A stretch of 64,000 bases of DNA from Symsagittifera roscoffensis (Eukaryota > Xenacoelomorpha > Acoela > Convolutidae). Shown here in pieces: positions 1 through 11,483 of the stretch. Position numbers and translations under genes: made by a program. The notes under the pieces were generated by a model that was not told the DNA's origin, did no database searches, and was given only the letters and a program-made list of their open reading frames with translations. Where the stretch lies: contig NC_087068.1 in the NCBI RefSeq assembly GCF_963678635.1, positions 52,054,563-52,118,562 on the forward strand, written 5' to 3'. Positions within the stretch are counted from its first letter, which is position 1, and every line of letters begins with the position of its first letter.

Positions 1-1210
1 TATTGATTATTTTGACTGTTTGATCGACTCTATCTATTTTGTGAGAAATGTTTCGAATTTCCTTGATCTGGAGATCTTCCACGATAGTTATAACTGTGGG
101 GTGATTGTTGTCTAGAGGCATTATAGTTATCAGGGAGTGGTTTTCCTGAACTATTGTTACTGTGAATGTTTTTGTTTGGTAGATTTTGGTCTTTTTTCAT
201 GTAATGGTAAAATGATTTATTTGGTTCTCTATGTTTTTGTGGTTTGATCTGATTATCTTGTTGTTTTTGTGTTCACTCAGCAATGCTGTGTCCTTATCTA
301 CGTCAATAGTTACACCATTTTTTGAATAATGGTTTTACTTTGAAATTTGGGTTCTTCTCGTAGATATTGAAAATTTGAGTGATTTTTTCAGCTTGTTCCG
401 TGTCAGAGTCATGAATATTGTTTATTTGTGAAGCAGTGGTTTGAATGTTATTTACATATTGTAATTTTAAACTTTCCGTTTCTTCTAGTTTCATTTTTTC
501 TAGTTTCGGCTTGTTCTAGTTTATTTACTAGTTTCCTGAAGTCTATATCGGGTTCTCGAATTGAAGATGGATGAGATGCTTTCTTTTTTATTGCTATTTT
601 CAGTAATTGAAGTGTTAGAGTCATCATTAATATTTCTGTCATTTATGTGTTCTTATTATCATGCGTATTAAGTGAATATGCTTTTCTTACTAGTGTTTCA
701 ATTCTTTTTGCAAGTTGTTTAATTGTTTTGTTTGGGATTCTACGGATTTGATTGCATAAAACTCTTTGGTGTTGTTTGTTTTTTTTTTCTGAGTCAAACA
801 TTTTTGAAAATTCTTGCGTGAATTTTTTCCAATCTGACCTAATAACTATAGGTAAAAGTGAAAACCATTTTTGGGCTGCGCCATCAAGTGTGGTTTGGAT
901 TAGCGCTGTGCGTCTATGTATCCAATTTTGATGAAGTGGTGTATTTACTGGTTCAGGTCCTATATTTCAAATCAAATTTGCTGTGACTGCATTTAAATAA
1001 TGTTCTACTGAGTATTCGAGATATGTTCCTGTGAATACCATTAGTGGCTGATTTGAAGATATTGAGGATCCACCCATAAGGTATGGATTCATAGTCATTT
1101 GTAGTGATTCTGCGGCATTTGGTATTTGAGAAAAATTTGTAAGTTGATTCTTTGTTGTTTCATGTTTTTGTAGGTTAAATGGTAGTGATATTTCTTTTTG
1201 CATTTGAGTT
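1..1210 (-). pseudogene. Decayed gag region of an LTR retrotransposon
   Basis: Reading the minus strand from about 1203 downward gives a capsid-like Gag reading frame broken by several frame changes. One piece (1203-967) contains QPLMVFTGT and YLNAVTANL. The next (about 930-830) contains WIHRRTALIQTTLDGAAQ followed by KWF. Later pieces (642-448 and 494-303) contain PSSIREPDIDFRKLV and a charged helix. The order fits the capsid domain of Ty3/gypsy-type Gag proteins; this is family knowledge, not a search result. Below 300 the frame becomes rich in Asn, Gln and His, as expected for a spacer before the nucleocapsid, and it runs off the left edge of the window. Protease and RT would lie outside. 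No intact ORF remains. Identification as retrotransposon Gag is moderately sure; the clade is unknown. Confidence 0.5.
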
Positions 1211-1229
1211 GGTTAGTAATTTTGTAGTT

Positions 1230-3360
1230 TCACTGGGTTTTGTGATTGAAATTTATTATTATATGACGTTGGGTGATGTCTTGCTTGCCTTTGTTCGTTT
1301 CGTGTATATGGTTCGAAACAATCTGGTTGATAGAAAGGATCTGGTTCATCGATGTTCCAGTTATTGCTATGATGATTTGTATGAAATCGTTGTTGATTTT
1401 GATAATAAAATTATTCATCTTCTGAAAAATGTGGTTGATTCCTAATACTATATTTGTTTGTTATGTTTTTATTTCGTTGAAAAAATGGATAATTTTCGCT
1501 ACGGTCTAGTGTAGCTCGTAGTTGATCGTTTCAGAATACTGATTGAGAAGCTTGCTGTGATTTTGATTTTTTGGTTGTGATTGATTTTGAATATTCATGT
1601 TAGGGGGTTATGTTGTTCTGGATTTTTGGAAAAATCATAGTTATGATCTGAGAAGTTAATTTTATTTGACCTTTTTTGCTTGATTGTTTGTCTTGATGTT
1701 GTTATTGGTCTAAATGTTTCATAGTCCATTTGTGAATAATTTGGAATAGCTGAAGGTTTCACTGTCGATTGTATAGTTGTTTGTTGAAATCCTGCGTTTT
1801 TTTGGAGTCGTAAGTGTAGAGTGAATAGGAAAAATGCTTTGTTGTGTTGTTGTTGGCATGGTTTCAACTATTTCTTCATTTACGAATTGTGATGGAGTTT
1901 GAATATCTTGTTGTGTAAGATTTTGTGTTCTGTTTAGGTTTTCTTGATAAATAAATGTGAAACATTTCGACTATTATTTCCTTCTCTATCGGTAAATATT
2001 GAATTAAAGTTTATAGGTGTTGTATCAAAAGTAAGAGGGGTTATTCTAACATAATCTCTATTGATGGAAACTGTCGTAATTGATTGACTTGAGATGTCAG
2101 TTGGTATAATAATAAATGATGGATGAGATCATTCAGGGTCCCAAACATAATATGTTTCTTCTGCCAATATAGTTTCATCGTCTGAATTTTGTGGTTGAAA
2201 ATTTTCTCTTGCTAGTGATATCAGATCAAAATTATAGACAAAATAATCAATTATAAACCATGCTAGTATCTATTGCATATCGTGTGTAACTTTTTCTCAT
2301 ATATCGTTATTAGTGAGGTTTTCACGGATTGTATTTAAAATTTTTGAAAAAAGGCTTATTTCTTGTCTTACAGCTGTATGTCGGGATGTTTGAGTTGGTG
2401 AGTCACCTTGTGTTTCTCTCATTTCTACTATGGATAGATAGCTATAAATAATTGAGAATACATCATTTGAGAATATGGAGTTTGCTCTTTTTGAATTTTG
2501 GTGTTGTATATTTTTTATATAGTCTGTAAAAACTTTTGAGACTTCTATATCGATATCGCTGTATTTGGTGTTTTTTGTGATTTAATTTTTGTGATACAAT
2601 TTCGATTGTGAATATACCATATTATGATGTGATATTACATATATCTTTTAGGCAATGATGAAGGATTTGTCGTTTTATTTGTACTTCGGGAAATTTTTGG
2701 TTACATGGGCTAATTCCTTTTTCGAATAAATTTACAATTAAGCTATGACAAAATTGTACTTGTCCTCGGGAGGGATCATTTTGCAGTTTTATGGAAAATG
2801 GAAGTATCGAGTTTTCGGTGAGATTTTCGTTGTTCTCGGTCATGTTTTATATTGTAAAACTGTTAGTGTGTAACAATCAATCTGTCTTATTGGTTAATTC
2901 CAATTATATAGGCGTGTTGGTTTGTTCATATATGACTCTTTTTTCTACGTTTTCCTTTTATTGATGATGGTGTTGTGGCCTCTGAGTCGGAAAAAGATAT
3001 TTGGTCGTCGATCGAGTTATTTGTGCTGATGGAGTCTTTTGAATCTTGAAATTCCTGTTTTGTGTCTGATTCTGAGACTGCGTTTCTTCGTTTTGAAAAT
3101 CGTTTTCTGATATTTTGTTTCTGTTGTGTTATGATTGTCTTTTTTCGTGCTTGTCTTTTTGATCTAATATATCCTATTGTTTGTCTGTGTGGTGTGATTA
3201 CAAGGTAATATCTTTCGTTTTTAATTAAAAAGTTATGTAATACAATTGTTTGTTTGTTACCTAGATTATCTCTTGACAAAAAGTATAGGATGATAGATGC
3301 AAAATTTAGATTAGAGGTTTTTAGTTTTTTAAACTGACAAACTGAAGTATGAGTAACCAA
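1230..3360 (-). pseudogene. Upstream ORF remnants of the same minus-strand retroelement
   Basis: Three short minus-strand reading frames precede the Gag remnant: 3360-2926 (144 codons), 2843-2622 (73 codons) and 1867-1595 (90 codons). The first ends in a Lys/Arg- and Ser-rich tail (KRFSKRRNAVSESD, then SSIKGKRRKKSHI). The third is Gln/Asn-rich. None matches a family I recognise. Their orientation and spacing suggest the N-terminal part of the same element's polyprotein, broken by stops. An unrelated AT-rich background cannot be excluded. Confidence 0.25.
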
Positions 3361-3484
3361 AGTTGTTCACTTTTTATCTTAATTAAAATGGTTAGTTCTT
3401 TCAAAAAATTTTATTAGTCCTGGGTCGTTGACAAGGGTTGGGTAGTGAATCGACGTTTGAAGTCGTTAGACGGTTTAAAAATGT

Positions 3485-3501
3485 GGGGGGGGGGGGGGGG
3501 G
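3485..3501. repeat. Poly-G tract (17 G)
   Basis: An uninterrupted run of 17 guanines lies about 120 bases upstream of the minus-strand ORF that begins at 3360. In that ORF's orientation it is a run of C. Its length may be uncertain because such tracts are error-prone in sequencing. Confidence 0.9.
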
Positions 3502-3523
3502 AACAAAATTGGTCCGTTTGATC

Positions 3524-3650
3524 CAAGGAAAGCCTTGATGATCAGAATTTGCAGAAATTTAATTTAAATAAATTTAAAGATAAAAGGAAAGCCTTGATGA
3601 TATTTAAGTTAAAATAGTTTAAGAGAAAGCAAGGATAAGCCTTGATAAGA
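3524..3650 (+). repeat. Three spaced copies of an AAGGAAAGCCTTGATGA motif
   Basis: The motif occurs at about 3524 and 3585, with a variant (AAGGATAAGCCTTGATAAG) at about 3631. Each copy contains the small palindrome AAGG...CCTT. Spacing is about 60 and 46 bases. Function is unknown. Confidence 0.6.
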
Positions 3651-4519
3651 TTTAATGTATTTTTAAGTTTTATAAGTTTAGGATTAAAGTTTAGATGATG
3701 TTAGCATTGAGTAATTTGCTGTTATGTTTTAGGTGATGAAGCTGGGATGATGAAATGATGTGACAGATTATTAAAACTAACAATGATTTTTTGTTTTAAC
3801 TAATTTTTGTATTTTTATTCAGTAAATTTTTTTATTCAAAATGTTTGTAAATTACTGCAGGTTTTTTGGAGAAAAGACTTGGGTTGTTTTTATCAGTCGT
3901 TATAGTATAAAAAATAAGTTAAGCTCAATTAAGGTTCCTGAGGGATTTCTTCAAATTTTTTGTCAATAAATGAAAATCTAAATTTACTGCGGAAAGGATT
4001 CTAAATACATAGGTTTGTTCCGGTTTCCGTTGTACTATCATGAAATGAGTCGGTAGATTCTTCCTAGTCGTAGACAGTGCCTTGTCCTTGGTCTTCTCGC
4101 AATACCTGCTATTTCTCGTATTGTTTGGAAAATTGGCAGTGATCTATTGAGTCAGAGAGACATTTCTAATAATTTGTCTATTTCATGTAACTTTTTAGCA
4201 GTTTTGAAATTGTTTAATTCTAAAACCTATTGGTTCTTATTCTAAGTTACTTAAGGTCTTGTTCGAGACTTTTAGTCGCACCAGATGAGTTATGTGCTTT
4301 TGACTGTACTCATAGAGTAATTTCAGATAAAGTACACCTTCTGCTCGTCACGCTATCTTATTTTCGGCAGTATAGATTCGTGCAAGTTCTTAGTCTAATA
4401 CCGATCTTAATCTTACCCTTGTATCTCCTAGTCTCAATAGATCTAGTGTATAATGGTTTATGAGAGTTAGTTTCCAAAACGAGAACAAATGTATTCTAAG
4501 TTTAATTCAAATTGCTCTG

Positions 4520-4547
4520 GTGCTGAAACTACAAGTAGTTTCAGCAC
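4520..4547. repeat. Perfect 13-bp inverted repeat
   Basis: GTGCTGAAACTAC is followed, after two A residues, by its exact reverse complement. As RNA or single-stranded DNA this is a tight hairpin. No coding region abuts it. Confidence 0.85.
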
Positions 4548-5014
4548 TTACAAATAAGTGTAATTGTTAGAGATTGAATATAATTGGTTAGTTAGGAATT
4601 TTTTATAGGAATAGAGAGTTATATTTAAAACCAATTGTAAATTCTAGTTTAAAACTGGTTCCATATCTGAATTGAGTTTTTAAAACATTATTCTGAAACC
4701 TCCTCCATAAGTCTTAATGGAGATTTGGACCATTGAAGATTTCTACCTGTAACATCTTGTTCTGAGTTGTGAAAAAAATGGAATGCTTGTCCTAGGTGTA
4801 TCTAGGTGTATCTTTTTTTCAGACAATTTACAAATTTTTAATAATCCAACTTCAATGGTGTCTGAGGGGTATTTACGCCCTGAGCTCGATTGTTTAAAAA
4901 AACTTCACCTATGATTTCTTTTTCTGAAAGCTATGATGATTTGAAACGTGCCAATTTGGCTAGGTTTGGGAATTTAACGCGCGATATATTTTAGTCTATT
5001 AATTCGTGTTATTC

Positions 5015-5064
5015 GCTTGCCTCAAATCAATTGTTCAATTGTTCCAAATTAATTTGAGGCAAGC
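5015..5064. repeat. 13-bp inverted repeat with 24-base loop
   Basis: GCTTGCCTCAAAT (5015-5027) is the reverse complement of 5052-5064. The loop is AT-rich. It lies about 90 bases upstream of the possible exon at 5153. Confidence 0.8.
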
Positions 5065-5152
5065 TGTTCGGATTTATTATTATGTAAATAGACGCTAATT
5101 ATATTATTCTAAGCATTGGATTGATTTGTTATCATTTTTTGTTATATTTTAG

Positions 5153-5349
5153 GCGTGGACTACCTATTTTTTTTCTCTTGGCGTCGCGATTATGCGGTAT
5201 GGGTGCTTACGTACAAACACAAGCTGTACTTCAATCAAGCGAGAAAGTTCTGTCGACTTCCCAAAGACTATGATGGCGACATAGAAGCGGAAGATGGCTA
5301 TGATATGGCTATAGGGCACAACAGGCAGGGCATCGTTATACCAATTTAG
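5153..5349 (+). CDS. Possible terminal exon of an unknown gene
   Basis: A good acceptor (TTATATTTTAG) ends at 5152 and is followed by an open frame to a stop at 5349. The frame encodes about 64 residues rich in charged and aromatic residues, including TYKHKLYFNQARKFCRLPK and an acidic stretch DYDGDIEAEDGYD. The composition is far more protein-like than the surrounding AT-rich DNA. I do not recognise the family. There is no start codon near the acceptor, so this would be a last coding exon whose upstream exons are missing or unseen. The opposite strand is also open here (5382-5164) but codes mostly hydrophobic residues and has no splice context. It may be a real exon, an exon of a decayed gene, or chance. 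Confidence 0.3.
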
Positions 5350-5363
5350 GCTCTTTTTATCTT

Positions 5364-5571
5364 TTTCTCTTTCTCGACACAAATAGCACCAATAAAAATC
5401 GGTTTTGTCCTGTGATTCCTAGATTAGGTTTTAGTGGGTCTCCTTTGAAAACCAAATGTACCTGGACTGTGTTTCTCTTTCTCGTCCCAAATAGCACCAA
5501 TAAAAATGGATTTTGTACTGTGAATCCTAGATTTTAGTGGGTCTCCTTTGAAAACCAAATGTACTTGGAAT
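5364..5571 (+). repeat. Two-copy tandem duplication, 108-bp unit
   Basis: 5364-5471 and 5472-5571 both begin TTTCTCTTTCTCG and contain AAATAGCACCAATAAAAAT and GTGGGTCTCCTTTGAAAACC. The copies differ by small substitutions and one short gap. The duplication directly follows the stop of the possible exon at 5349. Confidence 0.85.
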
Positions 5572-6058
5572 TGGGTAGAGAACAAGCATGAGAATTTTTA
5601 AAAGAACATGTTTTAATGCAGTAAAAATTGGCAGATAGGATGCACGTAAAAATCCCTGATCTAACAAAAATTAAGAACTAACTCAGCGAAAAACCACCGA
5701 AAATTGACTTAGGAATTTCTCCGTTTAACTACAAGTTTCCATTATTTAAACAAAAAACGGCGGTCATTTAGACATACTGAATGAATTTCAGATAGACATC
5801 CTTCGAGAATCACAGAAACGAAAGTATCGTTTTTTATAAGTTTTCGGAAGATCAGATTTTAAAAATTTTGAAATTTCTCTCCCGTATCACGATTCCATGC
5901 AAACAGAATCGAGTTGGAAGTCCTATCCACGGTTGGAAAACAGTTTGGATATTCAGATAAGGATGAGCCATTTCTTGGAATCGAGCGTCCAATTGGAAGC
6001 TACAACTTCTATTCAGGTCTTTTCTGCTTCCCACCTCACCACTCAAATGCTGACCCAA

Positions 6059-6074
6059 CCCCCCCCCCCCCCCC
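6059..6074. repeat. Poly-C tract (16 C)
   Basis: A run of 16 cytosines. It breaks the open frames on either side, and the exact length may vary or be misread. Confidence 0.9.
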
Positions 6075-6133
6075 GGCCACCAGACAGAAAACCAAACATC
6101 ATTTATATTTTATTGTCAAATTAATGTGACATG

Positions 6134-6193
6134 CAGCTGTCAAAGTAATGGCAGCAGCTGTCAAAGTAATGGCAGCAGCTGTCAAAATAATGT
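6134..6193 (+). repeat. 21-bp tandem repeat, three copies
   Basis: The unit CAGCTGTCAAAGTAATGGCA(G) starts at 6134, 6155 and 6176. The last copy drifts into AAATAATG. It is followed by DNA rich in the words TGACATGA and ATTTTGACATGACAT, up to about 6280. Confidence 0.85.
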
Positions 6194-6232
6194 GACATGA
6201 ACATTTTGACATGACATTTGATGTTCATGACA

Positions 6233-6276
6233 TCATTTTGACATGACATGATATTACAACTATCATGTCAAAATGA
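6233..6276. repeat. 14-bp perfect inverted repeat
   Basis: TCATTTTGACATGA (6233-6246) is the reverse complement of 6263-6276, with a 16-base loop. The arm word also occurs as a direct repeat just upstream (about 6202), so three copies of TTTTGACATGACAT-like sequence cluster here. Confidence 0.8.
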
Positions 6277-6435
6277 CCAAAGCACGAAAAATGAGAAGGA
6301 TTTTTTAAAATTGGGTTAATTTTAAACAAAAAAAAATACTTGGTCGCAGTTTTTCGAAAATGGGTTAAACATAGAAAAAATAATGAATATGAAAATACAT
6401 TACGAGGCAGATGATTCAAGTGTTTTTTTTTTCAG

Positions 6436-6612
6436 TGCGCAACAAAAGCATGTCTTTCGGACCAATTTTTGCTCCGTATCAGCCGGATTACAAAAAAGAT
6501 GAGAGGTGGGGATGTGTTCATCACTTGTACGCGGCGAAGGGAGATTGTCCTGCACAGAAACAGAACTTCGCCTGCGCAAGATATCTGAAGTTGCCAATAC
6601 TGTACGACGGAA
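6436..6612 (+). CDS. Probable internal exon of an unknown gene
   Basis: The acceptor has a strong pyrimidine tract (ten T then TTCAG, ending at 6435). The donor is a near-consensus GTAAGT at 6613. Between them is a clean open frame of about 58 codons with two bases before the first full codon and one after the last. The product has four cysteines and many aromatic residues: SFGPIFAPYQPDYKKDERW, then GCVHHLYAAKGDCPAQ, then a short C-terminal part. I do not recognise the family. It shares strand with the possible exon at 5153-5349, but that exon ends with a stop before this one, so they are not consecutive exons of one message. A real exon is more likely than not; the gene is unidentified. Confidence 0.45.
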
Positions 6613-8640
6613 GTAAGTTAGAAAAAATTTACAAAGAAAAAGCTTGAGGTATCAATTAAGAAAAAGTTTGTTTTCGATTGCAAAAGAAAACGAGGAAAAT
6701 TTAAGTAAACTGTTGTTTCCAAGTCTTGATGGAAGAAGTTAAGGATTAAAAGTTTGCTACCCGAATGTTTTGTCGTGTAACGCATCTTTGATGACGTTTA
6801 ACTCAACTAAACTTATTGCTTAATTAAATTAAGGTCATTCACTGTTTGATTTTTGTAATTACATTCATTCCAAAAATGTGGTCTAACAGCAAAATGTTAA
6901 AAATCACCAACAACATGGTCGACCTCTAATTTCGAAAAATGATTTTAATTTTCAGATTCCCAAGCAGAATAAAAAATTTATCTATTAATCTAGATTTCTC
7001 AAATTGGTTTAATTTGATCAAAAATAAGTGCCAATCATAAACTGTTCTTGAATTTCCAAGTGCTTTAAGGCCATGTATACATATTAGATGAAGTTCGAAA
7101 ATTGAAGTTTTTTAAAACAATCGATTGTTTCTGTTTTTTTTGCTATCACTGATTCTTTCCTTCTGTCTGTTGGCTGTGTTTTTTGTTATTCAAATCAAAT
7201 TCATTTGCTATAAAGAATGCGCGTTAAAATTCTCTAATAAGAAAAATGCAAGTAGGGGGATAGAATGCGGATATCAATCATTAAACTGAAAAAAGTTGTC
7301 AGAGATCCAGTCATATCTTTTTCAAGGTCCAAAATTAAAATTTTGTCAATTGAAAAAACTATAAATTGACAAATTTTTCTATAATTTGAAAAAATGTCAG
7401 ACAAAAATCCAACAAATGCTTGTTTAAGTGGGGTAATTGAAAGTTTAATTTCTCAAAATAATACGTTTGGCCAAGAGAACATTATTTGAGATTTCAAATT
7501 TGACTAAGCAATTCTTAAAAGCAAGTGAAGAAACCAAATTCCATCTGGCTCTTTTCCAGTTCCCACTCCTTTCAAAATATCGAGTTTTATGTTTGTTTTA
7601 CGTGTTATTACGGCTAAATGCGCGATGTTACGCTGCAAAGTATGGAGAACAAATCTGTTCACAGTTGTCGATTTGTTCACGCCAAACATCATTGCATTAT
7701 GATAACGTTAAATATGCTTTTCAAAATTGAATTTGAAAGAGGGAACTGGAAAAAATCCGAAAATTGAAAAAAGTTGTGAAAAAAACTATCTTCCTTGTCT
7801 CGATTCGGATTGGTTAATACAGTGTCTGAATACGCGGTTGTCTAAATACTGCTACGTAACTATGGGCATGCTCATCCTTACCCATGATAATAGTTCAATC
7901 ACCGCAGAATATGGCCACACAGCCAAAAAAAACATCAGCCAGTTTTAGCTAGGCAAGAGAGTAATTTGTACTTACTGTGCTTCAAAAAGACTGTTCAACA
8001 TATAATTTTGTTCCTAAAATAAATTCAAAAATAAAAAAACTTACAGCACGCGACAAAACACTGGGAGCACCCATCAACGTTTTCTATTTCATAAATCGAA
8101 CGAAAGAATTATAAGCTGTCGATACTTTTAGGGGTATCGTATTATTCATCAAAAAATCTGAAACGCAAAAACTTTTCTGTAAAATCATTAATTTTTCAAA
8201 TTAGATTTTTTTTTATTTTACATAATCTAGGCTTAATCCTGTCATCAATCAATCAATCGAGCGTAAATCTAACAACCAATTAATATTCTTTTCATGGAAT
8301 TATGTTTTAGGAAAATCTCTGAGAGCAGAATTTAAAATGTCATATAGAATTTAAAGGGTCAAAGTTAGAGGCCATAACTGCAACTTCTGTGGGTACAATG
8401 ACATTAGCCTCAAAATTGGGTCAGCGGTTTCATTTTTTGAGAAGTTTTTATATCGAAACTTTTTAAAATATTACCGAGTGACCTGCACCTTCAATATTTC
8501 AACTAGGAACAACTGAGTTTTTCAAATTTCCTTTTTGAATTTTTTCAAAGTTCAAGTAACAATAGTTTTTTTGGTTAATTTTTCGTTGATTATTTTAAGT
8601 TCGGGAAAAATTATTTAAAAACAACATATCTCGCAATCTA
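6613..8640. other. No recognisable gene
   Basis: AT-rich sequence with many short homopolymers. Open frames around 7467-7948 start with non-ATG codons or are rich in Lys/Asn, and show no motifs. One segment (7791-7865) is a solo copy of a repeat that also forms the 13437-13632 foldback; it is listed separately. Confidence 0.4.
7791..7865 (+). repeat. Solo copy of the foldback-repeat arm
   Basis: This segment shares CCTTGTCTCGATTC, GATTGGTTAATACAGT and CGCGGTTGTCTAAATACTGC with the two inverted arms at 13437-13520 and 13548-13632. It matches the right arm's orientation and lacks part of the middle. It shows the arm can move or persist without its partner. Confidence 0.75.
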
Positions 8641-8649
8641 GAAACAAGC

Positions 8650-10670
8650 AGTTTAAAACAATCAAAACTTGAAACCCTTATTACCATGACAGCACAACAA
8701 TATGGGATTGAAAGTTTCAAGTTTTTCAATATTTCACATCAAAGTTTTAAGAGAAAAAAATTAAACTTAGCGCCATATATCGGCTGTCAAAACGTTTTTA
8801 ATCAATCATATTTGGAGGAGGGCGTATTTGTTAGCCCTCAGTATACCCTGACAGCAATCCACTATAGGGTTGAGAATTTCAAGTTCTGTTAATTTTTCAA
8901 ATGTTTTTTATGAAAAAAGAATGGACAAATCATTAAAACGCATCCGAAACCAAAAAAATATAAGCGGTAATGTTGAAGGCCAGATTTACAACCCTTGAGT
9001 GTATTTTGACATCAATCCATACAGGGTTGAGAATTTTAAGTAGTTTTATTCCTTCTTAATTGTATATAATTTTAAACGCAATAAGCAACAAAACGAGATT
9101 TGCAAGTTTTTTTTTATTTCTATTGTTTTAGCAAAAAAATTTATAAAATTTTTAAAAAAACCTTGTCTCGGAAAACTGTTGGATTTAGGCAGACTTATTT
9201 CGAAGTCAGATTTGCAACCGTTGGATTTACCTTGCCAGCATCCCAGCATATCTTACAATTTTGAAAACACTTTTAAAACGTCATACATCAACAAAAAAAT
9301 GAGTTGGGCTGCCAAAATGGAAGCTATATCTGTAGTTCAGAGGAGTGACATGGCCCATCAATCCATTATAAGATGAAATTTTCCGAATAGTAATTTTCAA
9401 CCTAATTTTTCTGGAAAAAAACTTCTAATCATAAAAACGCCATTAATTGGAAACCATAAGAACTTGAGCAAACAAAAATGAATTGATTGAAGACCAGACT
9501 TGCAACCCCTAGTGCATTTTGACAGCAACCCACAAAAGGATTGCAAATTTTAAGATCTGTTTAAGAGTGATAAACGTAGTGAGACTTTTATATAGGTCTT
9601 GGTGATTATTTTGTGATAATTTTTTCAAGAAAAGTCTTCTGATTTGTTGGCGCTGTTTTGAACTTTCGCGTTCTGATTTCAATTTCTTTTAAACTCAGTT
9701 CATTTCAATGGTGAAGGCAAACTTAAGGCTAAGGTCACGAAAAACGTGATCGATTTTAAGTTTCAACAATTGATTTTAATCTTCAGGTTTCCCAGCGAAA
9801 ATAAAAACTTATTTGAAGATCCAGTTTTATCAAAACGCACTAATCATGAACTGTTCTTGAAATTCAAATACTTTCAAGGTGACATAATTTTTCCAAAGAA
9901 CTCCTAAGTTAACGGTCAGGTTAGCTGTGTTAGTTTTTTTCAAATCGAAATTTTTTGAAACCAAGTGAAAAAATCATATGAAATGTTATTTCTCGGAAAC
10001 TAGACGGAATAGAGCAGTAATACTTGGAGGCCAAATTTGGAACTCCTGGGACACTAAGCCCTGACATTACCAACCAATGGATTGACAACTTAATTTTAAA
10101 AAACCTATGTTTTTGAAAACGAAAGCATTTGAGCAGTGATATTTGACAGCTCGATGTGCAAACCCTGAGTGTACCTTGAAAGCACCCGACAATATAGCTT
10201 AGAATAATGAAAAAAGGCTTCAAAAAGTTTGCATTGCAGAAGTAAAAAATGTACAGTGAAAGCATTCACGCCTCAACAGATGTATGGCTAAATTAATTAT
10301 GTCGACAGGATGTATGGCTAATATTAATCATGTCGACACGAGGACGTTTTAAACAAGTGTCAAAAGAGACGCCAATTAATCATGCATATAAAATTTCTGA
10401 AACAAACAAAAAAATTGGAAACGAACAAAAATTGAACGTTTTTTTTGGAGGCAAGTTTTGCAACTGTGGGGTATCGGTCATTTAAGTGAGAATTATAGAA
10501 CGTGTTCTAGCTTTTTTCACATCTATGTTTTTAAAAAAGCCACAGAAGCCGTCATGTCATATGTTTTTAAGTAAAAGCAATTGAGCAGTCAGATTCTAAG
10601 GCTAGATCAGCCGAGAAAACTTTAACGTCAACCCATAACAGAATTGCTAATTTGAAGTTTTGTGATTTAA
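8650..10670 (+). repeat. Diverged tandem array, about ten units
   Basis: A recurring block can be read near 8690, 8830, 8970, 9195, 9320, 9490, 10015, 10135, 10445 and 10590. The consensus is roughly TTGAGCAGT, then GGCCAGATTTGCAACCC, then GAGTGTACCTTGACAGC, then AACCCA...GGATTGAGAATTTTAAG. Spacing varies from about 120 to 500 bases. Copies are strongly diverged, so this is an old satellite-like or duplicated non-coding unit. The 111-codon minus-strand frame at 9930-10265 lies inside it and is not a gene. Confidence 0.55.
10279..10339 (+). repeat. 30-bp tandem duplication
   Basis: GATGTATGGCTAA...GTCGACA occurs twice in a row (10279-10308 and 10309-10339), with small differences in the AT-rich centre. 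Confidence 0.85.
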
Positions 10671-10679
10671 CCAATGAAA

Positions 10680-11480
10680 TAAACAGATGTTTTAAGAAAA
10701 GCATAGCAAAAGGAGCATAAGTCATTTGAGTTTAAAAAAAAGTCGAACTCTAGCAGATTACCTTGGCAATTTGCATTCCATTGATTGTAAGCATATAAAA
10801 ACAATTCAATTTATGCAATGAGTACTCTGCAGTACCTTAATCGCGGGGAGCGAAAATTACCGGGGAATTGGACAAAATGTGTTTTTCATTACGGGGTTTA
10901 AAATTATCAGGGGAGACCGTAATTTTGGATCAATTTTGATAAGTATTCTGAGAAAAAATTGAGCCAAAAATTGGCGCAAAATTTCAGTAAATTAATCAAG
11001 AGGACAATTTTCTAGCGTTTAAAAAAGGGTTTCTATAATTTGGTGTGCTCTTAAAATTGATTTTTTTTTGAAATCTTTGGCCATTTATTTTATGGTAGAA
11101 AAACGCCGATGGGATCATCCAGACCTCCCAATTTTCGCAGGTGTTAAAATTCTAGGGGGGAGCGTAGGGTCTATGAAGAAGTCGATTTATGTTGCAATTA
11201 AGTAGTTTAGAGTATGAAATTATTTAAAACGTTGCACTATATTGGCTGTTTAACGTATCAACTTGGGGAATAGGTAAGCACTTACAAATCAACCGCCTGT
11301 TAAAAACGTATAGATAGCTATATTTGTTGGCTAAACTGCAAGTTGTAATTTTTTTTCCCGTTGATTTTTATGTATCTCAAATAGAATTTTTTCTGAACCT
11401 GTTTATTTTTTCATATCAGTTTTGTTTATTGGGGTTGAAATTAGCCTAATTAACTTGAAAATGTTTTTTGCGCCATATTT
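10680..11480. other. No recognisable feature
   Basis: AT-rich sequence without coding potential or a clear repeat that I can see. Confidence 0.4.
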
Positions 11481-11483
11481 TAA

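Larger units (their letters stand above)
3361..5140. other. Non-coding AT-rich stretch with short repeats
   Basis: No gene is visible. The longest open frame (4230-4463) is low in complexity and has no recognisable motif. If the minus-strand retroelement had a 5' LTR it should lie here, but no matching second LTR exists in the window to test this. The G run, the repeated AAGG...CCTT motif and two hairpins are listed separately. Confidence 0.4.

Noticed and set aside
4520-4547. Transcription terminator hairpin
   Set aside because: The window is eukaryotic, no transcript end is near, and no U-tract follows.
9930-10265. 111-codon minus-strand open frame
   Set aside because: It lies inside the diverged tandem array, is rich in Phe, Ser and Ile, has no motif and covers repeat blocks read backwards.
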